The notes: generated by a model from the letters alone, not told the origin. A stretch of DNA of 64,000 bases from Mesosutterella multiformis (GCF_003402575.1 NZ_BGZJ01000002.1:496001-560000), one strand, 5' to 3'. Shown: positions 1 to 9,728, counted from the stretch's first letter. Made by a program: numbers and translations.

Positions 1-1123
1 CTCCGTCAACATATAAAAATCCTGCAAAATAAATCTGTCCATTGATTCGATTTCTATCCAGTATCTTCATTCCCGTTTGCCTTACCATAGCTACATGTCT
101 ATGGAGCCCAGGAGCTACCATTAGCTTAAGATGCATGCAATCTTTATTTCCATCGAAATCATCAAATGTGATCCATTCATTATCTGATCTAAGAATTTGA
201 TAATAATCATATGTAAAGTCATTGCAGTCCTTGCGATACTTCGATATAACATCATCTAAGGTATTCCTGTCTATAACAACATCATCGACAGTCACCTTCA
301 TCATATCCTGATCAATCGCGTATAAGAAACCATTAAGGATGGCTGCAACCAATTGATTCTTCCAATTACCTGAAGAATCAAAACCCAGCACATATATATC
401 CGTGCCAAAGTCATCTGATTTTCTGTTAAAAGATTCGTCAAGATGTATCTGATCATATACTGGGCTAGTGGATTCTTTTGAATCCATTGTCCCGCAATAA
501 CCTTCGCCAAAGGTTTTTGATCCCTTTTCATCTATAAAAGACGCCAGTATTGATAATCCCTGGCTGGCTTGTTTGCCTGTTGAGTCTAGTGTGCTATAAA
601 ACACTGTACGGATCTTAGAATTCGCAAATGCGGCAAATTTCCCGATTCCGAACGAACCTCCGCCCGTTCCATCTTTAGATGAAGCTCCTTCTGACATTAC
701 AAGGGCGGTCCACGGCATATTGGTATTATCCGGCTGATCCGCTCCTGATAATCCCCATGTATTATGATCACTAATCCTTAATATTGTGATCTTGTCGCTT
801 TCTATTATTGCCTTTGCAGCCGCATAAAACTTATCAGCCTTTGGGTTATTTTGACTTTTCCAAAAATCTTCCCCTCGGTTAATGGCATCCCTTAACTTTT
901 CGATATCAGGAAGTTCATCTGTATTAATTTCGAAGGTTTTGAACTCTACTTCCACCGGCTTGTTCTTATTTTTTCTTGCATCACCTGAATTTTGACAAAT
1001 TTCTCTGCCAAGAGATTCAATTGGCGTGTCTAAGAACATTTCTATATTTCCGTTATTTATACCAATGTTCTTTCTGCATCCACTCTGAAAAAACCATTTA
1101 TACCTAGTGAAATTTGAATTCAT
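1..1123 (-). CDS. GHKL (HSP90/paraMORC-like) ATPase, 3' end off window
   Basis: The minus frame is open from an ATG at 1121-1123 to the left edge (374 codons seen), so the C-terminus lies outside the window. The N-terminal half carries the GHKL ATP-binding motifs in order: N-box REICQNSGDA (E41, N45, D48), an altered G1 box SDHNTWGL around D119, and a G2 glycine loop GGGSFGIGKF at about 154-163. This layout fits paraMORC-like ATPases, which are known from prokaryotic restriction and defence islands; that assignment is inference. A GGGGAAGA stretch about 10 nt upstream can act as ribosome binding site. The gene is visibly AT-richer than the McrBC-like genes that follow, which suggests separate acquisition. 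It is divergent from the IS30 element. Confidence 0.72.
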   Translation of the reverse strand, partial: MNSNFTRYKWFFQSGCRKNIGINNGNIEMFLDTPIESLGREICQNSGDARKNKNKPVEVEFKTFEINTDELPDIEKLRDAINRGEDFWKSQNNPKADKFYAAAKAIIESDKITILRISDHNTWGLSGADQPDNTNMPWTALVMSEGASSKDGTGGGSFGIGKFAAFANSKIRTVFYSTLDSTGKQASQGLSILASFIDEKGSKTFGEGYCGTMDSKESTSPVYDQIHLDESFNRKSDDFGTDIYVLGFDSSGNWKNQLVAAILNGFLYAIDQDMMKVTVDDVVIDRNTLDDVISKYRKDCNDFTYDYYQILRSDNEWITFDDFDGNKDCMHLKLMVAPGLHRHVAMVRQTGMKILDRNRINGQIYFAGFLYVDG

Positions 1124-1327
1124 GAGTTGTTCTTCCCCAGTCCGATTTAAAACATTTTTTTATTATTCTACTGAAAATGCATGGTTACGAATATATTTCT
1201 GCCATTACTAACGACGCATCTTTGCGTAGCTTTTTTGACAGGAAAAGTTCTCCCAAACAGTTTTTGCAATCGATAGATTTCACCCAAAGCCAGCGTTCAC
1301 TGTGCAAAAGGAACGGTCTTCTTTTCA

Positions 1328-2438
1328 TTGGCGAATTATCACTTCAAGTGCAAAGCCTGAGAAAAGAATAGTGGCCCATAAAGCTTCCATAATAGAGATT
1401 GTCAAGATAACTATAGAGGGAGCTCATGAGCCACTATCATCATCTTACTCTTCGGGACAGAGTATTTATTTCGGCTTTAACGATTTCAGGCAAATCCCTG
1501 TCTGAAATTGCATGTGCGATTGGGAAAAATGTTTCTACGATCTCCCGCGAACTGAAGCGAAACAAGGCTGTATCGGCCCAGGATGGGGCTTCAGCTGCCT
1601 ATGATCCCTGTGCCGCGCAGGCCCGATATCAGAGACAGAGAAAGCATTGCGGAAAGAGAAACATTCTGAAGTCTGACTCGTTGCTGACAAAGATTGTCTC
1701 AAATCTGCTGGTTAAGAAATTCTGGTCTCCGGAGCAGATTCAATACCGTCTCAGAAAGGAGCTGCCGAATCTAAGGATCAGCGCCACGACAATCTACCGA
1801 GGAATCAATTCTGGCTTTCTGGATCGCTTTGTGGATGGCCGAAAGATGTCCCGACACCTGCGACACCACGGTAAAACGCGTCACCGTAAAGGCATGACCG
1901 AGAGGCGAGGAAAGATCCAGATCACTCACAGCATTGAAGAGCGACCCCTGGAAGCTCAGAACAGATCTCGCCTGGGGGATTGGGAAGGCGATACCGTCAT
2001 CGGAAAAAAGGGCGGAGCCTGCCTCACGACTCTGGTCGATAGGAAGTCCGGCTTTCTCTGTGGCGGGAAAACCGCTTCCAAGACTGCGGCCGATGTGTCT
2101 GCCGTAATTGAGAAATCTCTGTCAGATAAGGATCTGCGTACGATTACCGTAGATCGCGGAAAAGAATTTTCCTGGGCTGAAAAACTGGAGAAAGATCTCA
2201 GAACCAAAGTGTATTTCTGCTTGCCTCATCATCCATGGGAGAAAGGAAGTAATGAAAATACAAACGGACTTCTTAGAGACTTTTTCCCAAAAGGAATGAG
2301 TATCGATAAAATTTCTCAGGCAGAAGTTCAGAAACGGTTCAATGCTCTGAATTTCAGACCCAGAAAACGTCTCAATTGGAAGTGTCCGGCTGAAGTCTTT
2401 TATTCAGTAACTTTGCACTTGATTTGATAATTCACCGA
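1328..2438 (+). mobile_element. IS30-family insertion sequence, copy 1
   Basis: This is a 1111-bp element with imperfect terminal inverted repeats. The left end reads TTGGCGAATTATCACTTC and the right end, in reverse complement, TCGGTGAATTATCAAATC; both continue into AAGTGCAAAG. An inverted copy of the same length lies at 26628-27738. No target duplication is evident at either copy. The right end abuts the start region of the IS1634-like transposase, so the IS30 may have landed in that element's leader. The 204 bp between the GHKL gene and this element contain no convincing gene. Confidence 0.85.
1426..2427 (+). CDS. IS30-family transposase
   Basis: The 333-aa protein catalyses transposition of the surrounding IS30 element. 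It has an N-terminal helix-turn-helix (SLSEIACAIGKNVSTISREL), typical of IS30 proteins, followed by a DDE integrase core: D in GDWEGDTV, D in TVDRGKEF, and E in the KGSNENTNG segment. The length is normal for the family and the frame is intact. It differs from the copy at 26639 in two positions (LLTKI versus LLTRI, and SWAEK versus FWAEK), so the two copies are recent relatives. A GGGAG stretch precedes the ATG at short spacing. Confidence 0.93.
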   Translation: MSHYHHLTLRDRVFISALTISGKSLSEIACAIGKNVSTISRELKRNKAVSAQDGASAAYDPCAAQARYQRQRKHCGKRNILKSDSLLTKIVSNLLVKKFWSPEQIQYRLRKELPNLRISATTIYRGINSGFLDRFVDGRKMSRHLRHHGKTRHRKGMTERRGKIQITHSIEERPLEAQNRSRLGDWEGDTVIGKKGGACLTTLVDRKSGFLCGGKTASKTAADVSAVIEKSLSDKDLRTITVDRGKEFSWAEKLEKDLRTKVYFCLPHHPWEKGSNENTNGLLRDFFPKGMSIDKISQAEVQKRFNALNFRPRKRLNWKCPAEVFYSVTLHLI

Positions 2439-2445
2439 GGTTTAT

Positions 2446-4209
2446 ATGCCTACTAAAAGCTCGCTCCCTGATTCTCAGAATGTAGCTGATTACCCGGATA
2501 ACCCCAAAGCAGTCATGGTCTCTGCCCGCGGAGTTATCCGCGTGGTTGAACGTCTGTATTACTGGGATAAGGAAAAGCATCGGGGATGCGAGAAACGAAA
2601 TTATCTGGGCTACGTTGTCGGCAATCAGTTTTATTCCAATGATGATTACCACCGGCTCTTTAAGCGCGGCGGTGTTAAGCGGCTGGTTGAACAGGACGAT
2701 GAATCCGTTAAATCTGGTTCACTCTCGCTGGATCAGCTGGGCTCTTTGGAAACAAAGCTGGCTGCAGAGTTTCCCGTTTATCACGCAATCGCCCAGGAGA
2801 TCGGACTCACGGAAGATCTGGCTGCGGTTTGGGGTAAAGACAAGGCCAATGCGGCGCTTTCTATCGCGTACCAATGGCTTCATACCGGATCCAATGCTGC
2901 TTACCTTTATGAATCCTGGTCAGTCAATAAGCTGCTGCCTTATTCCAGGGGTATTTCCAGTAAGGAAATGAGTGAGTTCTTCGCCAGTCTGACAGAGGTT
3001 TCGGGCTGGAGAAAGGACTTCTTCAACGCCCGTATTTCAAGACTGCCAGACAAAGAAATGCTGTCGTTTGACGCAACGGAAATCGCTGCCGAAGCCGCTG
3101 AGATTTCCTATGCTCAATACGGCATGGGAAAAGAAGGAGGGTACCAGCGCCAGCTCGGATTGATTCTCCTGGTTGGTCATGAGTCGCATATGCCGGTGCT
3201 CTTCAGAGTGCTTCCTGGAAACATTACCGATGTGACTACGGTTCAGGACATGCTGTTCCGGTTTGATGAGATTACCGACAGCCGCAGAGTCTTTGGGGCG
3301 GTTGTTGATCGCGGTTATTTCTCTCTGGCCAATCTGGCCCGGTTTGTCGATGCAGGCAGCCGCGTCATTGTTGCGGCCAAGACTGATTCAATCTGGATTC
3401 AGGATGCCATTGAAACCGCTATGGAACACCTCTGGAGTAATGCCGCCCGTATTCCAGGCGAACATTGCTGGGGCTGGACGGTTCCCGTCCACCCCGGTTT
3501 TGAAGACGGGGGCAATCGTAAACTCTGGGTTCATGTTTATCGCAGTGACTCGAAATCTCACACTGAAAATACAGCCTTCTACGACGAACTGGAATCGTTT
3601 CAGAAAGAGTGGCTTCGGTGGCGGCCGAACCACGAGGGTGACAGCTCGGAAACGTGTCCTCTTCTCAAGAGCCGGTGGATGAAATATTTCAAGCCGGGGA
3701 TTGGCATCCCCGGCAGGACGCCTCTTGAACAGGATAACGACGCGGTTGACGCTGCTACACGCTACTTCGGTATCTTCTGCAATGTCACCACGATGGAGTG
3801 TTCTGCCCGCGAAGCCATGACAACATACAGAGTTCGTGATCTCATTGAAAAATCATTCAAGGGCGGCAAGACAAATATTGAATTGGATGTCGTGAGAGCT
3901 CATGGCGAGGCAACGATGGAAGGACGGTTCATCATCGGCTTTGCTGCCATGTCGATTCTCAACCGGCTCTATGTTTTGATGAAGCAAAAAACGTATACCG
4001 AAACCAAGAGCGGACTCAAAGAAATGCCGGCGCTTGCAGACGAAATGACATTTAACGAGCTGAAAAACCGACTGGCCACGCCGCGGGTTATCTTTGACAG
4101 GAACGGGGTCGGTCATTGGCTTGAGGTTACCAAGCGGCAACATGGCATTGCCGCTCGGCTTGGGTTCCCTGATTTGTATACGATGATCCCAGATTGGGCT
4201 GAAAAATAA
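2446..4209 (+). CDS. IS1634-like (IS4-superfamily) DDE transposase
   Basis: This 587-aa transposase has DDE-type features: D in SFDATEIA (about residue 207), D in VVDRGYF (about 287), and a late E in the RDLIEKSFKGGK segment (about 470). The length and the late YREK-like glutamate segment match IS1634/IS4-group enzymes; the exact family is from memory. The ATG follows a GAGG at 2438-2441, directly at the border of IS30 copy 1. The left inverted repeat of this element was therefore not found and may be separated by the IS30. A near-perfect inverted repeat overlaps the stop codon. Confidence 0.85.
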   Translation: MPTKSSLPDSQNVADYPDNPKAVMVSARGVIRVVERLYYWDKEKHRGCEKRNYLGYVVGNQFYSNDDYHRLFKRGGVKRLVEQDDESVKSGSLSLDQLGSLETKLAAEFPVYHAIAQEIGLTEDLAAVWGKDKANAALSIAYQWLHTGSNAAYLYESWSVNKLLPYSRGISSKEMSEFFASLTEVSGWRKDFFNARISRLPDKEMLSFDATEIAAEAAEISYAQYGMGKEGGYQRQLGLILLVGHESHMPVLFRVLPGNITDVTTVQDMLFRFDEITDSRRVFGAVVDRGYFSLANLARFVDAGSRVIVAAKTDSIWIQDAIETAMEHLWSNAARIPGEHCWGWTVPVHPGFEDGGNRKLWVHVYRSDSKSHTENTAFYDELESFQKEWLRWRPNHEGDSSETCPLLKSRWMKYFKPGIGIPGRTPLEQDNDAVDAATRYFGIFCNVTTMECSAREAMTTYRVRDLIEKSFKGGKTNIELDVVRAHGEATMEGRFIIGFAAMSILNRLYVLMKQKTYTETKSGLKEMPALADEMTFNELKNRLATPRVIFDRNGVGHWLEVTKRQHGIAARLGFPDLYTMIPDWAEK

Positions 4210-4244
4210 CCGAAACTATCGACTACGTATTTTTCCAGCCCAAT
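4193..4244. repeat. Inverted repeat across the transposase stop codon
   Basis: ATTGGGCTGAAAAATA (4193-4208) pairs with TATTTTTCCAGCCCAAT (4228-4244), leaving one bulge and a 19-nt loop. It may be a transcription terminator, or part of the right end of the IS1634-like element. It lies just upstream of the McrB-like frame. Confidence 0.5.
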
Positions 4245-4302
4245 TTAGAATCTCAGAATCGACGACCCGCAGCTTTGCTGGCGATTCTCGTTTGGTTCCA
4301 AA

Positions 4303-6534
4303 GTGCGGTTTCATGTCACGCTCAAAAACCTTTCCGGCACAACGCTGCTCTATCTCAAAGCAACTGACCTTGAGTACATCACGGTCAACATGAAAATCGA
4401 AGCCGTTCAGCCGAAAACGCAGACGATTACGCATAAGGTTTATTCCTCTCCGATCTCCTCTGTTCAGTCCGCGATTCTGCGTGAGCAGCCGCACAGCACC
4501 CACTCGCCTTCCGAAAACGCCTATGCCAAACCCTTTGGCAACTACGGTATCCGCCAGGAGCTGCTGAAAGAATTCAGCCGGAAGGAGTCTGAGGAAAAGG
4601 AGGAACAGGCAAAGCTCTCTTCCGCGCCGAAATCCGCCGCGCCAGTTACCTCGACAAAACCGGAAGAAAAGCCTTCCAGAGCTGAAAGCACAATCACCGT
4701 TAAAAAAGGATGGAAGAAAGAACGGAACCAGCACGTTGAACACATCACACAGACCGTTCATACGCGCACGGAAGAACAGCCTCTTCCTTTCGAAATCAAT
4801 GATCCTGAGGAACTACCGCTCCCTACGGGGCCGAAGCCTGAGGAGATCAAGGTCTCCCCTGCTGTTCATAAAGAAGTACCTGAACCACAGGAACTGCCGC
4901 CGGAAGACCCTGTCACTGAAGATGAAACACCTGAGGTGTCTGACACCTATTCAGAAGAAGAGACATCTGATGTGTCTCTCACTGAGCCCACAGCATCGGA
5001 AATGGCTGAAGAGTCCGAGATCGAAGAGGATGATTCGGATTTCGCGGAGGATCCTGCAAGCGAAACGGAGCCTGCTGAAGTGGCGGCTGACGATGAGAAT
5101 TCCGATTCATCTGTGGAGGATGCGTCTGATCGCGAAGTACGGGACATTCTGACCAAGGAGCAGATGCTCGACGCTCTTGCTTCAATGGGGTTCTATACCG
5201 ACCCGGACGCGCCTGACGAAGAGACTGACGAAGAACTCTCTGTTCACGGCGAACAGATTGAAGGCGAAAAAGCCTGGGACGCTGAAATCCGGCGTATTGA
5301 AGGCTTTATCGCTGAACGCGGCGGGTTATACCCGAAGAAACTCATTGAGACCTTCACGGCACTCATGCAGACTCACGACATGGTGGTGCTTGGAGGCCGC
5401 TCCGGTACCGGCAAAACGAGTTTCTGCCAGCGTTACGCTGAGGCAATCGGGGCGGACGTCACGATCGTTCCTGTGAAACCGAACTGGATGAGCACGGAGG
5501 ATCTTCTCGGGTACTTCAATCCGGTGAACGGCACCTATGTGTCGACCCTCTTCCGTGACGATCTCCTCCAGGCCGCTGCGCATCCGGAAAAGATGCATCT
5601 CGTTGTGCTCGACGAAATGAACATCGCGATTCCCGAACACTACTTCGCGGATTTCCTCAGCCGCCTTGAAGACCGAACGGTTCCGGAACCTGAAATCGTG
5701 CTCCCTGGGATTCCGAAGAAAAAGGATCCAGCCCCCCGCAAAGCGCAGTACGCGGTCTGCAAAGTGATCCTCTCGTTCCTAGGCGACAAAGGGTCAGACG
5801 TCACACTTCAGGATGTGCTCGGGGACCCCGATTACCGGGGGCTTCTCGCCGGCGCTCTGAAGGAATTCGGCGAAGCGCCGCTTCTCACGAAACTCGTTGA
5901 AATCGCGGAAGGTGCCGCAGATGACGGGAAATCCGGCCGAACGCTTAAGATTCCGCAGAATGTCCGCTTCATCGGCACAATCAATGTGGATGAGACAACG
6001 AACTCGTTCTCACCGAAGGTGCTTGACCGAGTTCACGTTCTGAAGATGGATGACGACCCGTTCGCGATGAAGGATGATGAGAGGTGCTCCGGCACCGGGG
6101 ACGCAAAGTGGATTGATCCGGCGTCCTTTGGCATCCGGGGACCGTATGAAGATCTCGACAGCGCGGCGATGCGGGATCCGATCATCCAGAAGCTGATTGG
6201 GCTGCGGGAGTACACGAACCCTCTCAATATCGACCTCAGCATGCGTCTCATCAAGCAGGCGCTGCATCTGAAGAACTCGATGATGAAGGTGGGACTTGAT
6301 CCGAACGGCGTGATCAGCGCCGTGATCCGCTCGAAGATTCTCCCCCGCATGGTGTTTGACGCGGATTCGGGATCTTCCCGCGGCTACCCCGGAACGAAGG
6401 GCGAAGCGCTTCAGAAGTTCCACGCGTACCTTGAGAAATCGGTGCTCGATGACCGGCAGTGCAATGTAGAGGCATCTGACCTGCTGAAACAGAGCCGGAA
6501 CGGCGATAACCAGGTCAACTACTGGGCGCTCTGA
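4303..6534 (+). CDS. McrB-like AAA+ ATPase with long acidic N-terminal region
   Basis: The 743-aa protein is a likely motor subunit of a McrBC-type restriction module. From about residue 160 to 310 it is a low-complexity acidic E/S/P/T-rich stretch. The AAA+ core follows: Walker A GGRSGTGKTS (about 363-372), Walker B LVVLDEMNIA (about 430-439), and the McrB-type sensor segment IGTINVDETTNSF then SPKVLDR (about 556-575). The stop overlaps the next start as TGATG, so the pair is translationally coupled to the DUF2357 nuclease gene. The listed start is a GTG with no ribosome binding site; the frame is open back to a TAG at 4246-4248 and ATG 4390 is an alternative. The upstream IS may have removed the true 5' end. 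Confidence 0.8.
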   Translation: MRFHVTLKNLSGTTLLYLKATDLEYITVNMKIEAVQPKTQTITHKVYSSPISSVQSAILREQPHSTHSPSENAYAKPFGNYGIRQELLKEFSRKESEEKEEQAKLSSAPKSAAPVTSTKPEEKPSRAESTITVKKGWKKERNQHVEHITQTVHTRTEEQPLPFEINDPEELPLPTGPKPEEIKVSPAVHKEVPEPQELPPEDPVTEDETPEVSDTYSEEETSDVSLTEPTASEMAEESEIEEDDSDFAEDPASETEPAEVAADDENSDSSVEDASDREVRDILTKEQMLDALASMGFYTDPDAPDEETDEELSVHGEQIEGEKAWDAEIRRIEGFIAERGGLYPKKLIETFTALMQTHDMVVLGGRSGTGKTSFCQRYAEAIGADVTIVPVKPNWMSTEDLLGYFNPVNGTYVSTLFRDDLLQAAAHPEKMHLVVLDEMNIAIPEHYFADFLSRLEDRTVPEPEIVLPGIPKKKDPAPRKAQYAVCKVILSFLGDKGSDVTLQDVLGDPDYRGLLAGALKEFGEAPLLTKLVEIAEGAADDGKSGRTLKIPQNVRFIGTINVDETTNSFSPKVLDRVHVLKMDDDPFAMKDDERCSGTGDAKWIDPASFGIRGPYEDLDSAAMRDPIIQKLIGLREYTNPLNIDLSMRLIKQALHLKNSMMKVGLDPNGVISAVIRSKILPRMVFDADSGSSRGYPGTKGEALQKFHAYLEKSVLDDRQCNVEASDLLKQSRNGDNQVNYWAL

Positions 6535-8537
6535 TGTTCCACGCGTGCTACATCCGTTTTGTCAGACGGGAAAACAACGCTCCCCGGATTACGGAAAAGA
6601 TCGGCTCGTTTGAGACCGAACTCGTTGTGACCGCGTTTAATCGGAACGAGTACGGGTCCTTGATTCTCCCGGCCTTCCGGTCCGATAACGCGGCCGCATC
6701 CCCGGTTCCGCTCGAGAATACGAGCGAAGCCTGGGACTCGTTTACGGATTGGGATGGAAACCGCTGGTGGTTCCTCTCCTGCTTCTATACGAACAGGAAC
6801 CGTCAGACCGGAGAGACCGAGACGCTCCGCAGCTCCGCGATCTATAACTCGGTCGGATTCCTCCCCGTCGCGTGGACTGACGGCTCGGAATTTGTCCTTC
6901 ACGTGGAATGCGAGCCATTTGATCAGGCGTCGCTTGACCGGATGCTCCGTGACTTCCGGGACGGGCTCTATGAGATCATTCTCGCGGGAAAAAATCCCCT
7001 CACCGCGTCCGCTGCCGTGAGCACAGAGTCAAGCGGAACACCGAAAGAAGGCAGCCTCTACCAGTTTGAGTCTCTCGTCGATCTGGTGAACTCCATCGAA
7101 TCCGTGATGGCGTCGCTTCGCGCGAAAATCGGTCTCCGGGAAGATCTCCTCCCCGCGCGGCGTGCCCGGCAGTCCTCCGCCACGCTGATCCGGAAGTATC
7201 TCAACCCCAACGCCCGGACGCTTCTCTCCCGCGAGCTTCATCACGACTGGAACAGCGGCGTGAATCAGTTCGTGCATTCTGTCGTCGAACGGACGCTCGA
7301 ATTCGTGGAACTCGTGCTCGATCAGCCGCAGTCCGTAAAAGACCGGTACTTTGATCACGAGGACACCGAGACGCTCAAACTCATGCGGGAGAAGCTCCGC
7401 CGGAGCCGCGACCGCCTGATCAAGCTCGGAATCGGGACCGAAGCGCTGAACTTTAACATGGTGGTGTTCCAGCAGGATACGAAGTATTCGCACCTCTACC
7501 GAGCCCAGAAAGCGTTCTTCTCGAACCGCGTCGGCTTTGAATCCGTGGAAAGTCTCCACTATGCGTTCCAGCATTCGCGCCACTTCAGAATCACGCGCCT
7601 CGCGGAACTCTATGAACGCTGGGTGCTCGTGACGCTCGTCCGGGTTCTGCAGACCCGGTTCAAGCTGACGCTGCCGACCGGCTGGGTGAGCGACTTTATC
7701 CGCAGGGTGATCCGGGACGAACATAACATCCGTCTCGAATTCACGCATCCTTCCTGGCGCTATCGGATCCGTCTTACCTACGAGTACGAGCTCCCGAAAC
7801 AAGGGACGCAGCGTTACGCCTTCCGCCCGGACTTTGTGCTTGAGCTGATCGATGAGTCGCGGCTTGAAAAACGTTTCCCGAAACTCATTCTCGACGCCAA
7901 ATTCCGCACGGTCTTTAATGCCGCGGACTGCCGGCAGCTGCTTGAGGAACTCGCGTACCGCAAGGACTACCTGCAGGAGGCTCAGAAGACCTCCGACACT
8001 CCCTATATTCCGCCGCGGGGCCGGTCTGAATTTATGGAGTAGGCAGCCGCCCGCTTAGCGCGTGACCGTCAGATTACCGATGGCCGCAACATGCTCTTCC
8101 TCGTATACCCAACGCCTGAAACCGAGCGTCCTAGCTACTTTGGCCTCATGGATCACGGCCGGGGCTGGGTACACGCGTTCGCGGACTTCGGAACCCTTCT
8201 CCGGAATAACGGGCTCGCGAAAGCGGTGCTCGAGTGGCTTCAGGCGCTGGAGCATGATTACGAGGCGGATTTCTCTCACCCCGATGAGCTCCTCTGTCCG
8301 GTCTGCGGCGCGAGCGGCGATCATCTTGTGCTCAGAGCTTCCGATTTCGATCATGACGGGCACCCAATCGAATGGAACATCCTGTACTGCAAGGACTGCG
8401 AGAACGTCGTGCGGCGGAAGCTCACGTGCCAGTGCTGCGGGCGGACCTCGCTCTTCGGGAACGCGCTGAAGTCCGACTACTACCGGCGTCGGGAAGGAAA
8501 ACTCGTGTGCCCTGAGTGCGGCGAAACCGTGGAATAG
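6534..8537 (+). pseudogene. DUF2357 McrC-like PD-(D/E)XK protein with zinc ribbons, split by one amber codon
   Basis: This is a single frame of about 667 codons interrupted only by TAG at 8040-8042. Part one (502 aa) holds the DUF2357-type region and the nuclease core: RPDFVLEL (about 431) and LILDAKFR (about 450), the D...D-x-K pattern. After the TAG the same frame runs on without a stop through AAARLARDRQITDG into NMLFLVYPTP, which looks like the next strand of the nuclease fold. It ends in two zinc ribbons (CPVC..CKDC, CQCC..CPEC). CAG to TAG is the simplest origin. A separate downstream product from ATG 8091 is possible but has no good ribosome binding site. It overlaps the AAA gene by 1 nt. 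The change may be real inactivation or a base-call error. Confidence 0.8.
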
Positions 8538-8563
8538 CGGCGTAAACCGCTTAATAGCTTCTG

Positions 8564-8609
8564 ATAGATCCTGATAGTAACTATCAGGATCTATTGGTAT
8601 CTATCAGGA
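8564..8609. repeat. Perfect 15-bp inverted repeat plus a third half-copy
   Basis: ATAGATCCTGATAGT (8564-8578) is followed after one base by its exact reverse complement (8580-8594). A further ATCTATCAGGA lies at about 8599-8609 in the same orientation as the right arm. There is no T-run, so it is not a standard terminator. It may be an operator or recombination site. Confidence 0.6.
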
Positions 8610-8669
8610 CTTCACAGGGGAGGCGTCTTTCTACTAACAGCGGACAGCGGCTCTGCTCGCTATGCATAT

Positions 8670-8695
8670 AAAAAAACCTGAGCTCGAAGCCCAGG
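8670..8695 (-). terminator. Rho-independent terminator, minus strand
   Basis: On the minus strand CCTGGGCT and AGCTCAGG form an 8-bp stem (one G-T pair) with loop TCG, followed by a run of seven T. It is the second of two tandem terminators downstream of fdhD. Confidence 0.7.
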
Positions 8696-8723
8696 TATGA
8701 AAGATCTCTGTTCTAGCTATACA

Positions 8724-8772
8724 GAGAAAAAGAAAAAGAGGGATGTCTTGGATATCGCTGCCCTGACATCCC
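8724..8772 (-). terminator. fdhD terminator
   Basis: On the minus strand GGGATGTC pairs with GACATCCC across a 17-nt loop, followed by CTCTTTTTCTTTTTCT. It lies about 60 bp past the fdhD stop and ends the formate dehydrogenase operon. Confidence 0.7.
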
Positions 8773-8831
8773 TAAAAATTTCCCGTGCTTTGGCGGACGG
8801 GAAATCAAAGACTGCAAGTTACTTCGCAGCC

Positions 8832-9728
8832 CTAGGAGACGGATTCTTCTGCGGGACGCCGGAACGTACGCTCGGCGACCGAATCGATAACAACGCCACG
8901 CTGCGCGGGAAGTCCGGCGTTCGTGAGACGCTCGGGATGCGTGAGGACCGTCGCGCGGCCCGGGCGGCAGAACGCCGCCAGCGTGAGCCCCGCCTTTTCC
9001 GCCGTTTCGACGGCAAGCCCAGTCGCCGCGGACACCGCGAGCAGCACTTCAACGCCGCAGCTCGCCGCTTTCTGAACCATTTCGTAGGAAGCGCGGGACG
9101 AGATCAGCACCACGCGGCTGTTCCACTCAGGAGCCGTGGGAGCGCGCATGCCGCGGGCTCCAAGGAGCTTATCGAGCGCCACGTGGCGGCCGACGTCCTC
9201 CATGCAGCCGATCGTGCCGCCATGGTCATCGAGAAGGCACGCCGCGTGCGTGCAGCCCGTAACGTCGCCCACAAGCTGGCAAGCCTTCATCGCGGCGAGC
9301 GCCCGATCGAGATGCTGGAGATCAAAGGTCGCGGTGCGGGGAAGCGGCTTCACCGGGCGGATCACGTCATTAATCTGCTCAAGACCGCAGACACCGCAGC
9401 CCGTGCGGCCGGCGAGTGACCGGCGGCGTTCCTTCAGCTTCATGAAGCTTTCGCTCGACACCTCGAGCTCCACCCGAACGCCGCGGCAGGCCGGAACCAC
9501 ATCCATCCCGTAGATCTCGGAGCGATTCTGGATGATGCCTTCAGAGAGTGAGAAACCGACCGCGAACTCCTCAAGGTCAGAGGGGAGCGCCATCATCACG
9601 ACGTGGCTGATCCCGTTATAAACGAGCGCCACGGGAACTTCCTCAGCCACGACATCCGGCACCGCTCCGAACGTGTCGAAGCTGCGCTTATACGCAGTTA
9701 CCGGTCTTGCACACTGATTGAGATCCAT
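8832..9728 (-). CDS. fdhD: Formate dehydrogenase sulfurtransferase FdhD
   Basis: FdhD (298 aa) passes sulfur from a cysteine desulfurase to the bis-molybdopterin guanine dinucleotide cofactor so that formate dehydrogenase becomes active; it is cytoplasmic. The family hallmark CGVCG is present in [12 protein letters not shown] (about 131-142), with further conserved segments [11 protein letters not shown] and [11 protein letters not shown]. Length is normal. AAGGAAG precedes the ATG. It is the last gene of the fdnGHI-fdhE-fdhD group and has two terminators behind it. Confidence 0.95.
   Translation of the reverse strand: MDLNQCARPVTAYKRSFDTFGAVPDVVAEEVPVALVYNGISHVVMMALPSDLEEFAVGFSLSEGIIQNRSEIYGMDVVPACRGVRVELEVSSESFMKLKERRRSLAGRTGCGVCGLEQINDVIRPVKPLPRTATFDLQHLDRALAAMKACQLVGDVTGCTHAACLLDDHGGTIGCMEDVGRHVALDKLLGARGMRAPTAPEWNSRVVLISSRASYEMVQKAASCGVEVLLAVSAATGLAVETAEKAGLTLAAFCRPGRATVLTHPERLTNAGLPAQRGVVIDSVAERTFRRPAEESVS

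Noticed and set aside
1177-1327. Short plus-strand frame (MHGYEYISAITNDASL) cut by IS30 copy 1
   Set aside because: No ribosome binding site and no recognisable family. It could be a 5' remnant but the support is too weak.
8040-8042. TAG as pyrrolysine or programmed read-through
   Set aside because: No sign of a recoding signal was identified, and a single CAG-to-TAG change explains it. No pyrrolysine genes are in the window.
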